Below are positions 18,209-26,707 of a DNA stretch of 64,000 nucleotides, piece after piece. Source of the stretch: Microcaldota archaeon (GTDB taxonomy: Archaea; Micrarchaeota; Micrarchaeia; Micrarchaeales; Micrarchaeaceae). The DNA lies in assembly GCA_021822165.1 (NCBI GenBank), contig JAKARM010000003.1, positions 1-64,000 on the forward strand. The letters are read 5' to 3'. A program made the position numbers and the translations under genes. The first letter of the stretch is position 1, and each line of letters opens with the position of its first letter. The notes beneath the pieces were generated by a model. That model did not search any database. It had not been told where the DNA came from and saw nothing but the letters and a program-made list of their open reading frames with translations.

Positions 18209-19630
18209 ATGGCCTATGTCGAGGACAGTTTACATGAACTGAAGGAGAATGTCGGGGAATACCTACCAAAAGTGGTTGCCGCGTTCGCGAACACTGAAGG
18301 CGGAGAGTTGATAATAGGGGTAAGGGGGGACGGCACGATAAGGGGGGTTGAAGGGAAGGGCATCGATGTTGCGCAACGGAAGATTGAGGAGTACATAAAG
18401 AGCATCGTGCCTGTCCCGGGCCATTCGATCAGGAGGCATGACGAAGGCGGCAAGACAATCATCGTAGTGAAAGTGCACCAGCTTAGCGATGGATTCTGCA
18501 CGTTCAGGGGCGTGTTCTATTATAGATATGGGAGTGAAACGGAAAAGCTAGAGGGCGGACAGCTGAAGGAGTTTCTCATATCCAAAAACATGATGTACTT
18601 CGATAAGCTGACGGCCCATGACGCTTCGGTACAGGGGGATATAGACCACGCAAAAGTAAAGGCCTTCTTAAAAAGACGTTCGCCTGCCGCCGGAGAAGGC
18701 GGTATTGAAGAGGCGCTCAGGAGCCTTGGCCTTCTTGCAGTCTCCAATGGCAAACAGGCATTGAACAATGCGGCGATACTGTTCTTTGGGAAGGAACCGT
18801 GGAAATTCATCAAGCAGAACGAGGTGCGTTTGGTCAGCTTCTCCGGATATGATTCATCGAGCCGCGTACTGGACAAAAAGGACATCCATCTTACGATACC
18901 GCAGAATCTCGAGGAGGCGGGCAGATTCATAAAAATGAATACCAGGACATCCTACAGGATTGAGGGGCTTAAGCACGTAGAGATACCGGAATATCCTGAG
19001 AGGGTGGTCAGGGAGGCGCTTGTGAATGCGCTTGCACACAGGGATTACTTCAGCGCCGATGCGGTGCAGATACGCATATTCGGCAATAGGATTGAATTTA
19101 TCAATCCTGGTATCCCGCCGGGAGGAGTGGGCATAAAGGACATCGGCAGGATATCGGTAAAAAGGAACCCGGTAGTCTACCAGCTCATGAGGGACATGGG
19201 ATATATGGAAGGCCTCGCAACAGGGATACCCATGATGCGGCAGGAGATGGAAATGGCAGGGATGCAGGAGCCGGAATTCAACATAATAGGGAGCTTCTTT
19301 GCCACGACATTATATAATGAACTGGGCAAGAGGGCCGATTTGAATATGTTGAACGAAAGGCAGAGGCGAGGCATAGAGTTTGCCAAGGGTAAAGGTCGTA
19401 TCACCTCTTCGGAGTACGCAAAGATTAACAGCGTCGCCACCCCGACGGCGGTAGCAGACCTTAAGGGCATGGTAGATAACGGGATATTGGAAAAAATAGG
19501 CATAACGAGAGGTTCATTTTACGTAATCGCCAGGGAGGGGCGATCCAGGCCCATTACGCACCACCCCTTTAACAAAGTGAGCGGGAAACCCCACACTCTC
19601 CAGGAGGATGAGAGAGAACCGGAGAAATAA
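18209..19630 (+). CDS. AlbA_2 (AAA_4) domain protein with GHKL-type C-terminal region, COG2865-like putative regulator
   Basis: FANTEGGELIIGVRGDGTIRGV; PEYPERVVREALVNALAHRDYF; IEFINPGIPPGG. Confidence 0.85.
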   Translation: MAYVEDSLHELKENVGEYLPKVVAAFANTEGGELIIGVRGDGTIRGVEGKGIDVAQRKIEEYIKSIVPVPGHSIRRHDEGGKTIIVVKVHQLSDGFCTFRGVFYYRYGSETEKLEGGQLKEFLISKNMMYFDKLTAHDASVQGDIDHAKVKAFLKRRSPAAGEGGIEEALRSLGLLAVSNGKQALNNAAILFFGKEPWKFIKQNEVRLVSFSGYDSSSRVLDKKDIHLTIPQNLEEAGRFIKMNTRTSYRIEGLKHVEIPEYPERVVREALVNALAHRDYFSADAVQIRIFGNRIEFINPGIPPGGVGIKDIGRISVKRNPVVYQLMRDMGYMEGLATGIPMMRQEMEMAGMQEPEFNIIGSFFATTLYNELGKRADLNMLNERQRRGIEFAKGKGRITSSEYAKINSVATPTAVADLKGMVDNGILEKIGITRGSFYVIAREGRSRPITHHPFNKVSGKPHTLQEDEREPEK

Positions 19631-19720
19631 GCGAGCATTTGCCCCATAGGTTAGTGACCTCCGCGCCCTATTCCCTTTTCCATTCGGGATAAATGATTCC
19701 ATACCGTTCTTCGCTTTGGT

Positions 19721-19754
19721 AAGCCCACACGCTTTAGCAGTGGGAGGATGTCAC
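19721..19754 (+). mobile_element. IS200/IS605-type right end / TnpB omega-RNA 3' hairpin remnant
   Basis: AAGCCCACACGCTTTAGCAGTGGGAGGATGTCAC matches the recurring AAGCCCC..CTTTAG..GGGGAGGATGTCAC form of IS605/TnpB right ends; imperfect hairpin CCCAC..GC-TTTA-GC..GTGGG. Confidence 0.65.
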
Positions 19755-19787
19755 AAAAGGATTCCAGGAATAATGCAAAAGCGGTGT

Positions 19788-19891
19788 TCGGTGCATTCCC
19801 CGCATAGGGGAAGGGAAACCTATCCGATAGACTTGGAGCGCTTGGCCGCAGGGGCCTCCCGCCTGTCGGCCGCCGAATGCCATCTTTCCGA
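19788..19891. repeat. 104-bp direct repeat, copy 2 (metG-tail-like sequence plus native carbonic-anhydrase C-terminus)
   Basis: See 17920-18023. Confidence 0.95.
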
Positions 19892-20464
19892 GAGCTCGAG
19901 GCTCCCCCTCTCCAAATTGTACACCATGACATAGAGCCTCATGCCTTTCGACATTGCATTCACGACAGCCTGATTGTTGATGAGGGTCATGGCCTGGGCG
20001 CGGGCATTGTCCATCACGGCGGTATCTAGATTGGATAGGTTCTCCGGGTTCTTTGAGATATTCGAGGCTATCGAAGATACCAGATCGCAGAACGCCGGAC
20101 CCCGCGAATCCCTCTGCTCGTCCATCCTTATCGACCCGTTAAGCATCTTCTGGGCCGCGCTCACAGCACTGCATTTGGAATGCCCCAGGACTACCAAGTT
20201 CTCGATGTTGAAACCGCTCACCGCGAACTCGACGGAGGCGAGGGATTCCCTGCCGAGATGGCCGCCTATCATCCTTACGTCGAATATCTCGCCTATGCCC
20301 GACTTAGTTATCAGCTCAGGGGAGACCCTGGAATCAGAACAGGCCACAAAGACATGCTTTGGGCTCTGCGAATATGCGAACCTCTCTATTTCGCGGGAAT
20401 GCATCACCTGGAAGTCGGAATTCCCGCGCAATAGCGGGCTGAGCCTTTCTATATCGTCGATCAT
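19820..20464 (-). CDS. Beta-class carbonic anhydrase (copy A)
   Basis: FVACSDSRVSPE...VVLGHSKCSAV: Cys-Asp-Arg and His-x2-Cys zinc ligands. Confidence 0.9.
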   Translation of the reverse strand: MIDDIERLSPLLRGNSDFQVMHSREIERFAYSQSPKHVFVACSDSRVSPELITKSGIGEIFDVRMIGGHLGRESLASVEFAVSGFNIENLVVLGHSKCSAVSAAQKMLNGSIRMDEQRDSRGPAFCDLVSSIASNISKNPENLSNLDTAVMDNARAQAMTLINNQAVVNAMSKGMRLYVMVYNLERGSLELSERWHSAADRREAPAAKRSKSIG

Positions 20465-21114
20465 TTCAACGCCAATGCAGTGAATATATTGGAAACCCAA
20501 CTCGGCACCCTGTCCACAATCGGATGGAGGGACTTTGCACGGTTGGTGGAAGGCGTGCGATGGAGGAACCTCAATGAGCCGATTTCGACATCATAGACCG
20601 CGACCCTTATCTTGAGCCCCCTCTTTTCGGCTTTCTTTATTATGGGGCTGTTCTTCAGCACAGAAACCTGCGCACATGCGTTGTCGATTATTGCATGCGT
20701 AAGGTCGTCCATGTTGCGGGGATCTTTCGATATGGTAGCTGCTATCCTGCTTATGTCCCGGTAGAGCGCCGATCTCCTATCCAGGTCTCCCTTATAGGTC
20801 TTATTGAGAAGGCGCTGTGCGGCTGTGACGGCGCCGCACTTGGTGTGGCAGATGACGATTACACTCATCACCCCGAGTTCCTTTACTGCGAACTCGACCG
20901 ACGCCATTGAACTGGTCCCAATCACCTCGCCGGCCACCCTTATCACAAAAAGGTCGCCGAACTTGGAGTTCATCGTCGCTTCGGGCTCCACCCTGGAATC
21001 AGAGCAGGCGATAACCACATGTTTGGGATGCTGTCCATTTGCAAGAGCCCTGAATTCGCTGTTTGTGCGCCTGAAACGGCGGTTTCCCTCGATTATCTCA
21101 GAATATGTGTCCAT
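20461..21114 (-). CDS. Beta-class carbonic anhydrase (copy B)
   Basis: VIACSDSRVEPEAT...IVICHTKCGAVTAA; ATGA overlap with copy A. Confidence 0.9.
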   Translation of the reverse strand: MDTYSEIIEGNRRFRRTNSEFRALANGQHPKHVVIACSDSRVEPEATMNSKFGDLFVIRVAGEVIGTSSMASVEFAVKELGVMSVIVICHTKCGAVTAAQRLLNKTYKGDLDRRSALYRDISRIAATISKDPRNMDDLTHAIIDNACAQVSVLKNSPIIKKAEKRGLKIRVAVYDVEIGSLRFLHRTPSTNRAKSLHPIVDRVPSWVSNIFTALALK

Positions 21115-21118
21115 GAGT

Positions 21119-21445
21119 TCACCTTACTATGCTGCCGGGCTTCAGGCCACGGTCGACGGTTATAATAGAAACAGCATGGTCGTCTTCGGCTGCAAGGAGC
21201 ATACCCTCGGAGACAAAACTGCCCACGGGCTTCGGATCGAGGTTGGCTACGACAACTATGGCTTTGCCGAGCAATTCCTCCTTGGAATACCTGTCTTTTA
21301 TGCCGGCGGCTATATTGCGGAAACCCATGTCGCCGAGATCGACCTTGAGTTTGTACAACGGCTTTCTTGCGCCCTCCAGCTCCTCGACAGAAACGATTAT
21401 GCCGACCCTGAGGTCGATCTCGGAAAATTGTTTGAAGGAAACCAT
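21119..21445 (-). CDS. tRNA-binding OB-fold protein (Trbp111/CsaA/MetRS C-terminal-like)
   Basis: FSEIDLRVGIIVSVEELEGARKPLYKLKVDLG...NLDPKPVGSFVSEGMLLAA. Confidence 0.88.
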   Translation of the reverse strand: MVSFKQFSEIDLRVGIIVSVEELEGARKPLYKLKVDLGDMGFRNIAAGIKDRYSKEELLGKAIVVVANLDPKPVGSFVSEGMLLAAEDDHAVSIITVDRGLKPGSIVR

Positions 21446-21702
21446 CCAACCGCCAACATGTTGATTGCCTAAATGGTCAGGAGCAACTAACGTCAGTAGC
21501 CGGAGTTACGCTTGGCACATTCAGAATAGAAAATCATTATACCCTAACTGATTTATAAATCTTTCTGGGGAAACGGGTTTGTGGTTTGCCAGTCATTGCA
21601 GTTGCTGCATTTGCAAATTGATGCGGGTTCAAAGAGAGAAGGTTACGTTATGCGGCGGCTAGGATTTATATATATCGATATCACATTAATCCTTGCTTTG
21701 AT

Positions 21703-22119
21703 TTGGTGTTGATGATGGCGAAGAATAGGCTTTCGATAATAATATTCAGCGGCACATTAGATAAGTTCATACCCCTCGGGGCACTTGCGATAGCGGGGAC
21801 AGCCATGGGGATGGAGGTAAACGTATTCGTAACGGGGTTCGCCGTACTTGCCTTTAGGAAATCCCATATGGAGCTCCCATTCCCGTCTGACTTCGAGAAC
21901 CTCAAGGACCTCCTCCTCAAGGGGATGGAGAAGAACAACATATCATGGAGGGAGATGCTGGAGCACGCAAAGGTATTGGGAATGAAGGTCTATGCATGCT
22001 CGATGATGTCGGCCGCCCTTGACCTGACAGAGAAGGACTACGACCCAATCATAGACGGCATATCCGGAGCCGCTTCATTCCTCGCAGACGCGGCAGGGAG
22101 CCAGACGATATTCATATAG
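21703..22119 (+). CDS. DsrE/DsrF-like sulfurtransferase-related protein
   Basis: LSIIIFSGTLDKFIPLGALAIAGTAMGMEVNVFVTGFAVLAF; C-terminal MKVYACSMMSAALDL; next to TusA. Confidence 0.8.
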   Translation: MVLMMAKNRLSIIIFSGTLDKFIPLGALAIAGTAMGMEVNVFVTGFAVLAFRKSHMELPFPSDFENLKDLLLKGMEKNNISWREMLEHAKVLGMKVYACSMMSAALDLTEKDYDPIIDGISGAASFLADAAGSQTIFI

Positions 22120-22379
22120 TGGTCGGCATGGACGCAAGAGAGGATCAGAAGGAGAGCAAGGTAGTGGACTGCAGAGGACAGGTATGCCCGATGCCTATAG
22201 GGAACCTTGCCATGGCGTGCAGGAATGTTGCCAACGGAGGCATGGTGGTGTTTATCGCTTCGGACCTGGGCGCGTGCTCCGATGTCAAGGCATGGGCAAG
22301 GATGACTGGCAACAAGATCGTCTCGATAGAGGAGGGAAAGGGCAACGAGATTACCGTGACCATACAGGTTATCAAGTAG
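22119..22379 (+). CDS. TusA/SirA-like sulfur carrier protein
   Basis: VVDCRGQVCPMPIGNLAMACRNVANGGMVVFIASDLGACSDVKAWAR; CPxP motif. Confidence 0.9.
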   Translation: MVGMDAREDQKESKVVDCRGQVCPMPIGNLAMACRNVANGGMVVFIASDLGACSDVKAWARMTGNKIVSIEEGKGNEITVTIQVIK

Positions 22380-22468
22380 TATTTTCATGCAGGCCATCAA
22401 GTAGTATTTTATATCTTTGGCGTTGAATCTATAATCGTCTAAATATTTCAATGTAATTTTAATGTATA

Positions 22469-22882
22469 ATGCAAGGTGTATCGATGAGCCAGTTTGGAAA
22501 GCAATTCAACCGCAAGTCAAAAACCAAGGGAGCAGGCAACGGAAAGAGGAAGATAAACTCCAGGGACAAGAGGAGGAGCGAGACGGGCAACTATTTTTCG
22601 GCCACAAAGATAGGCAACGAGGATTCGAAGGCCAGAATGAGGAGAAGGGGAGGCCTTAGGGACAACAGGCTCAAGCAGGGAGCCTTCGCAAATCTCGTCA
22701 CGGAGGGAGGCATGAAGAAAGTAAAGATAAAGACCGTACTCGGGTCCGCCGACAACAGGAACTTTGCAAGGCAGAAGATCATAACAAAGGGAGCGGTGAT
22801 AGACACCGACTCGGGGAAGGCGGTCGTCACAAACAGGCCGGGAAGGGAGGGATTTGTAAACGCAAAGCTTTTGAAGGAATGA
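22469..22882 (+). CDS. rps8e: Ribosomal protein S8e
   Basis: KRKINSRDKRRSETGNYFSATKIG...VLGSADNRNFARQKIITKGAVIDTDSGKAVVTNRPGREG. Confidence 0.93.
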   Translation: MQGVSMSQFGKQFNRKSKTKGAGNGKRKINSRDKRRSETGNYFSATKIGNEDSKARMRRRGGLRDNRLKQGAFANLVTEGGMKKVKIKTVLGSADNRNFARQKIITKGAVIDTDSGKAVVTNRPGREGFVNAKLLKE

Positions 22883-23262
22883 ACATGCAGGAGCGCGTAT
22901 ACGAATTCAGCATCAAGGATAGGGAGAGGCTGAAGGCGGTGCTCTCCTATGACCCATATGCAGATTCATCTCTCGACCAGTCCAAGTTGGAGGAGATAAA
23001 AAAGGACAAACATGCGAATATAATATTCGCAAGGCACAATTGCGCCCTGAGGGATGGGTTGCAGCTGGGGCTGGACAGGGAAAAATGCTACCTCCACATA
23101 AAGGCGAATGAGGGATTCTTCCACGACGCAGAAGAGAAGCTAAGGAAGGAATTCCCGCACATGGAAAAGGCACCGGCGGAGGTGGAGGAGAAGGTGAAGA
23201 GGCTCCTCGAGGAGGAGGAATCACGTTCCAACCACGGAGTCGGGCTGATATTCGGAGATTGA
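22879..23262 (+). CDS. Conserved-looking hypothetical protein between S8e and ornithine carbamoyltransferase genes
   Basis: 127 aa, start overlaps the rps8e stop; no family recognised. Confidence 0.7.
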   Translation: MNMQERVYEFSIKDRERLKAVLSYDPYADSSLDQSKLEEIKKDKHANIIFARHNCALRDGLQLGLDREKCYLHIKANEGFFHDAEEKLRKEFPHMEKAPAEVEEKVKRLLEEEESRSNHGVGLIFGD

Positions 23263-24162
23263 ATGAACCTGATTAGTTCCGACCAGCTTTCGAAGGACCA
23301 GATAAACAGGATAATGGATATTGCAGACTCCCTAAAATCCAACAAGGAAGAAATCGCGATAAAGGAGCATTCAATCCTCGCCCTGTTTTTCGAAGAGCCA
23401 TCCACAAGGACAAGGGTGTCCTTGGAGGTAGCCATGGCGCAGCTGGGCGGGCATGCGATCTATCTCGACGCCCAGGAGACGCAGGCGAAGAGAGGGGAGA
23501 CGATAGAGGACATTTCAAAAGTCGTCAGCGGATACTGCGACTTCATAGCTGCTAGGATGAGGAAGCACAAGGACCTCGTAAGATTCGCGGACAACTCAAC
23601 AGTGCCGGTCATAAACGCACTGACGGAGCTGGAGCATCCGACCCAGGCGCTCGCGGATGTATACACGATAAAAGAGTACAAGAATGGGCTGAAGGGGGTG
23701 AAGATAGCGTTCGTGGGCGACATAACGACGAACACCGCGAACTCGCTGATGTTGACCGCATCGAAGCTCGGGGCGGACATATCGCTTGTCGGGCCGAAGG
23801 ATTTGGCCCCGAACATGGTGTACTTCAACAGGGCCAGGGAATACGGGAAGGTGAAGGTCTTCAGCGACATCAGCGAGGGGGTGGAGGATGCAGATGTGAT
23901 ATACACCGATACGTTCGTCAGCATGGGAAAGGAGGGCGAGGCTGAGGAGAGGGAGAGGATTTTCGCCCCATACCAGGTGAACAATGCCATGCTCGAATAT
24001 GCCAAACCCGAAGCCGTGGTGATGCACTGCCTCCCAGCGCACAGGGGCAGGGAGATAACGGCCGATGTCATAGACGGTCCGAAGAGCATCGTGTTCAGGC
24101 AGGCAAAGAACAAGCTCCTTATCAACAAAGCCATTCTTCTTTACATATCGCAGAGGGAATAG
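23263..24162 (+). CDS. argF: Ornithine carbamoyltransferase
   Basis: FEEPSTRTRVSLEVAMAQLGG, ELEHPTQALADVYTI, VMHCLPAHRGREI (OTC-type HCLP). Confidence 0.93.
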   Translation: MNLISSDQLSKDQINRIMDIADSLKSNKEEIAIKEHSILALFFEEPSTRTRVSLEVAMAQLGGHAIYLDAQETQAKRGETIEDISKVVSGYCDFIAARMRKHKDLVRFADNSTVPVINALTELEHPTQALADVYTIKEYKNGLKGVKIAFVGDITTNTANSLMLTASKLGADISLVGPKDLAPNMVYFNRAREYGKVKVFSDISEGVEDADVIYTDTFVSMGKEGEAEERERIFAPYQVNNAMLEYAKPEAVVMHCLPAHRGREITADVIDGPKSIVFRQAKNKLLINKAILLYISQRE

Positions 24163-24296
24163 CGGAAAGTGCATATGCCGGAATTCTTCCGAAGACAATA
24201 GGTAGGGAAAGATACCGGCACCCCTATGCATGCATCCATGAAGGCGATGCAATCCGGGATGCAAAAGATAGTATAAAATACTTATCATGACAAGGT

Positions 24297-24926
24297 TTGG
24301 ATATGGACTTATTCGGGAAGGTGGTGGTCGGAGTCGTGGTTGTCATAGTTTTCGCCATGATCATCTTTACGGCGATTACCCATGTGTCCTCTGCCAAAAA
24401 GCTAACGGCACAACAGGCAGAAACCTTCATCTCCAACTATCTCAAGCAGCTATCTCCCGGCGCGGAGGTGGACATCATAAATGTGACGCCGTCGAAGCTG
24501 GTGAACGGAAGCTGGGACGTCTTCGCAGGAGTAATCTATAACCAGACAACGCCATGCCCCACCGTCGTAATCGAGGATTTCGACTACCCTGCGACGAACA
24601 TGCTGCCGAGGACGGACAATGTCTATGCCAGCAACTGCACGATATACGGAAATACATCTATCGCTACGGTCAGGCTTCCTGCGATAGCAATCGCCACCTC
24701 ATACCAGGAATCCGACGCCGCAAAGGCATATGTGGAAAGTTTTGGATATAACGGCACCGCCGTGCATGCTAGATTCTTCCAGAATCTTACCGGCTCGCCA
24801 TACAATCCGAAAAACGGCACCGACATATGGATCGTCAACTACACGGCAGCCAGATCCAACTACTCCCTCTATGTCACCCTCAACGTATCGGGAAACGTCC
24901 TTAGCAACATACGCGTACAAAAATGA
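24297..24926 (+). CDS. Membrane-anchored extracytoplasmic protein of unknown function
   Basis: Single N-terminal TM (VVVGVVVVIVFAMIIFTAI) and an Asn/Thr-rich ectodomain. Confidence 0.65.
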   Translation: MDMDLFGKVVVGVVVVIVFAMIIFTAITHVSSAKKLTAQQAETFISNYLKQLSPGAEVDIINVTPSKLVNGSWDVFAGVIYNQTTPCPTVVIEDFDYPATNMLPRTDNVYASNCTIYGNTSIATVRLPAIAIATSYQESDAAKAYVESFGYNGTAVHARFFQNLTGSPYNPKNGTDIWIVNYTAARSNYSLYVTLNVSGNVLSNIRVQK

Positions 24927-24941
24927 AAAAAAGGCGTGGTG

Positions 24942-25415
24942 ATGGCGGGTAGGAAAAACGGAGAAGCCCAAATCGCCATGGAGTACCAGGTATTCCTGAC
25001 ATACGGGGTCGCGCTGATCATAGTCGTAGCGGCTACGATTATAATGTTCAAGGCAGGGATATTCAACTCCGTATCGGGGATGAGCAACGAATGCTTTCCG
25101 CAGATGGATTTCCTGTGCGGGAATCCGGTGCTGAATCAAAACGGCATGCTGAACGTCACTTTCGGCGTGATAGGCAGCAGCATAGTCGTCACCGCCACAA
25201 AATGCACGATAATATCGGCTCCGCCGAACACCTTCACGGCGGTCGACATAGGGGTGCCATCGGGATACACCACGACATTGTCGTTCAAATGCCCGATGGT
25301 GTCCGACAGAATAGGCGCGCCGTTCTCCGGCTACCTGTGGATAACCTATAACACGCAGGGAGGCACGAACCAAAGCGTAATGCTGGCGAGAGTGAATGCC
25401 AAGGTAGAAGGATAG
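24942..25415 (+). CDS. Archaeal pilin-like protein (class III signal-peptide-like)
   Basis: MAGRKNGEAQIAMEYQVFLTYGVALIIVVAATIIMF: basic N-terminus, GxAQ..MEY, then a hydrophobic helix. Confidence 0.7.
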   Translation: MAGRKNGEAQIAMEYQVFLTYGVALIIVVAATIIMFKAGIFNSVSGMSNECFPQMDFLCGNPVLNQNGMLNVTFGVIGSSIVVTATKCTIISAPPNTFTAVDIGVPSGYTTTLSFKCPMVSDRIGAPFSGYLWITYNTQGGTNQSVMLARVNAKVEG

Positions 25416-25628
25416 TGACGGGATCAAACCGGCTGGAATCGTATATCGTAATATAGTTTTATATACTTAAATAAAATTTATATATTATGGTAAAATATAT
25501 TGCCCTGTTCCGCTGATTTATCGTGGGGTTTGGCCAAAATATACGTCGCTGGGAATTCAAACGGTTACTAACAGATTCTTTGACAGAAGCTTTAAAAAGC
25601 TTATTATAGAAATAAACTCGGCGATACC

Positions 25629-26693
25629 ATGAGCGACCTATTGATGAATGAGATGTTGGGATCTAGCAGCAGTTCTTCGGGAAATTCCGATGACGTTTTC
25701 AGTTCGGCAGAGATAAAGATTGTCACTGCAGGACTCGGAGGTGCGGGATGTAACATAGTGAACAGGCTTATAAAGGCAGGGGTAAAGGGCACGGAGTTCG
25801 TTGCGATAAACACGGATGCGCAGCATTTCAAGATAATAGACGAAAGGATAAAGAAGATAATGATAGGGAAGAGCCTGACCAGGGGGCTCGGGGCAGGCGG
25901 CGCTCCTGAAGTGGGAGCAAAGGCCGCGGAAATCGACAGGCCGATACTGGACGAGGTATTCTCCGGGGCACACATAGTCTTCCTGTGCGCAGGCATGGGA
26001 GGGGGCACGGGCACAGGGAGCGCGCCGGTAGTCGCGCAGATCGCGAAACAGCAGGGCGCGATAGTGGTATCTTTCGTAACCTACCCGTTCGACCTTGAGA
26101 GGGTCAGGAAGGTAAAGGCGAAGGAGGGGATACAGGCCCTGAGGAAATACAGCGACAGCGTCATCATACTAGACAACAACAGGCTGGTAAAGCTTGTGCC
26201 GAACCTTCCGATGAACGACGCGTTCGCATTGGCGGACGAGGTTGTGGCGAAGGCGATAGGGGGGCTTGTATGGACGATAACGCAGCCGAGCCTGATAAAC
26301 ATAGACTTCGCCGACGTCAGGGCGATAATGAACAATTCAAGCGTCGGATTCATCGCAGTAGGATCGGGGAAGGGGACCGACAAGGTAGGCAACGCTGCCG
26401 AATCCGTGCTCAAGAACAAACTGCTTGAGGTGGACTACGAGGATGCAAGCGGCGCACTGGTGCACATAACAGGAGGGCAGGCACTCTCGATAGGGGATGC
26501 CATAAAGGCGGGAGAGTTGATAACTGACAGGATGGACCCGCAGGCAAACATCAAGTGGGGCGCCAGGATAATCCCAGGCTACGACGACCAGATCGAGATA
26601 GTGGCAATAGTCGTAGGAGTGAAGGGATCGAGCATCCTTGGAAAGTTCGAAGAGGAGAAGCATGCATACCCCGCTGACCTGGAAATGATATAA
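25629..26693 (+). CDS. ftsZ: Cell division GTPase FtsZ (paralogue 1)
   Basis: GLGGAGCNIVNRL, CAGMGGGTGTGSAPVVA, NIDFADVRAIM. Confidence 0.97.
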   Translation: MSDLLMNEMLGSSSSSSGNSDDVFSSAEIKIVTAGLGGAGCNIVNRLIKAGVKGTEFVAINTDAQHFKIIDERIKKIMIGKSLTRGLGAGGAPEVGAKAAEIDRPILDEVFSGAHIVFLCAGMGGGTGTGSAPVVAQIAKQQGAIVVSFVTYPFDLERVRKVKAKEGIQALRKYSDSVIILDNNRLVKLVPNLPMNDAFALADEVVAKAIGGLVWTITQPSLINIDFADVRAIMNNSSVGFIAVGSGKGTDKVGNAAESVLKNKLLEVDYEDASGALVHITGGQALSIGDAIKAGELITDRMDPQANIKWGARIIPGYDDQIEIVAIVVGVKGSSILGKFEEEKHAYPADLEMI

Positions 26694-26707
26694 CAAGGAG
26701 GATTGGC

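Noticed and set aside
17920-19891. Interpretation of the 104-bp repeats as a standard target-site duplication
   Set aside because: Far longer than typical transposon target duplications, and IS200/IS605 elements normally make none; kept as an unexplained junction duplication instead.
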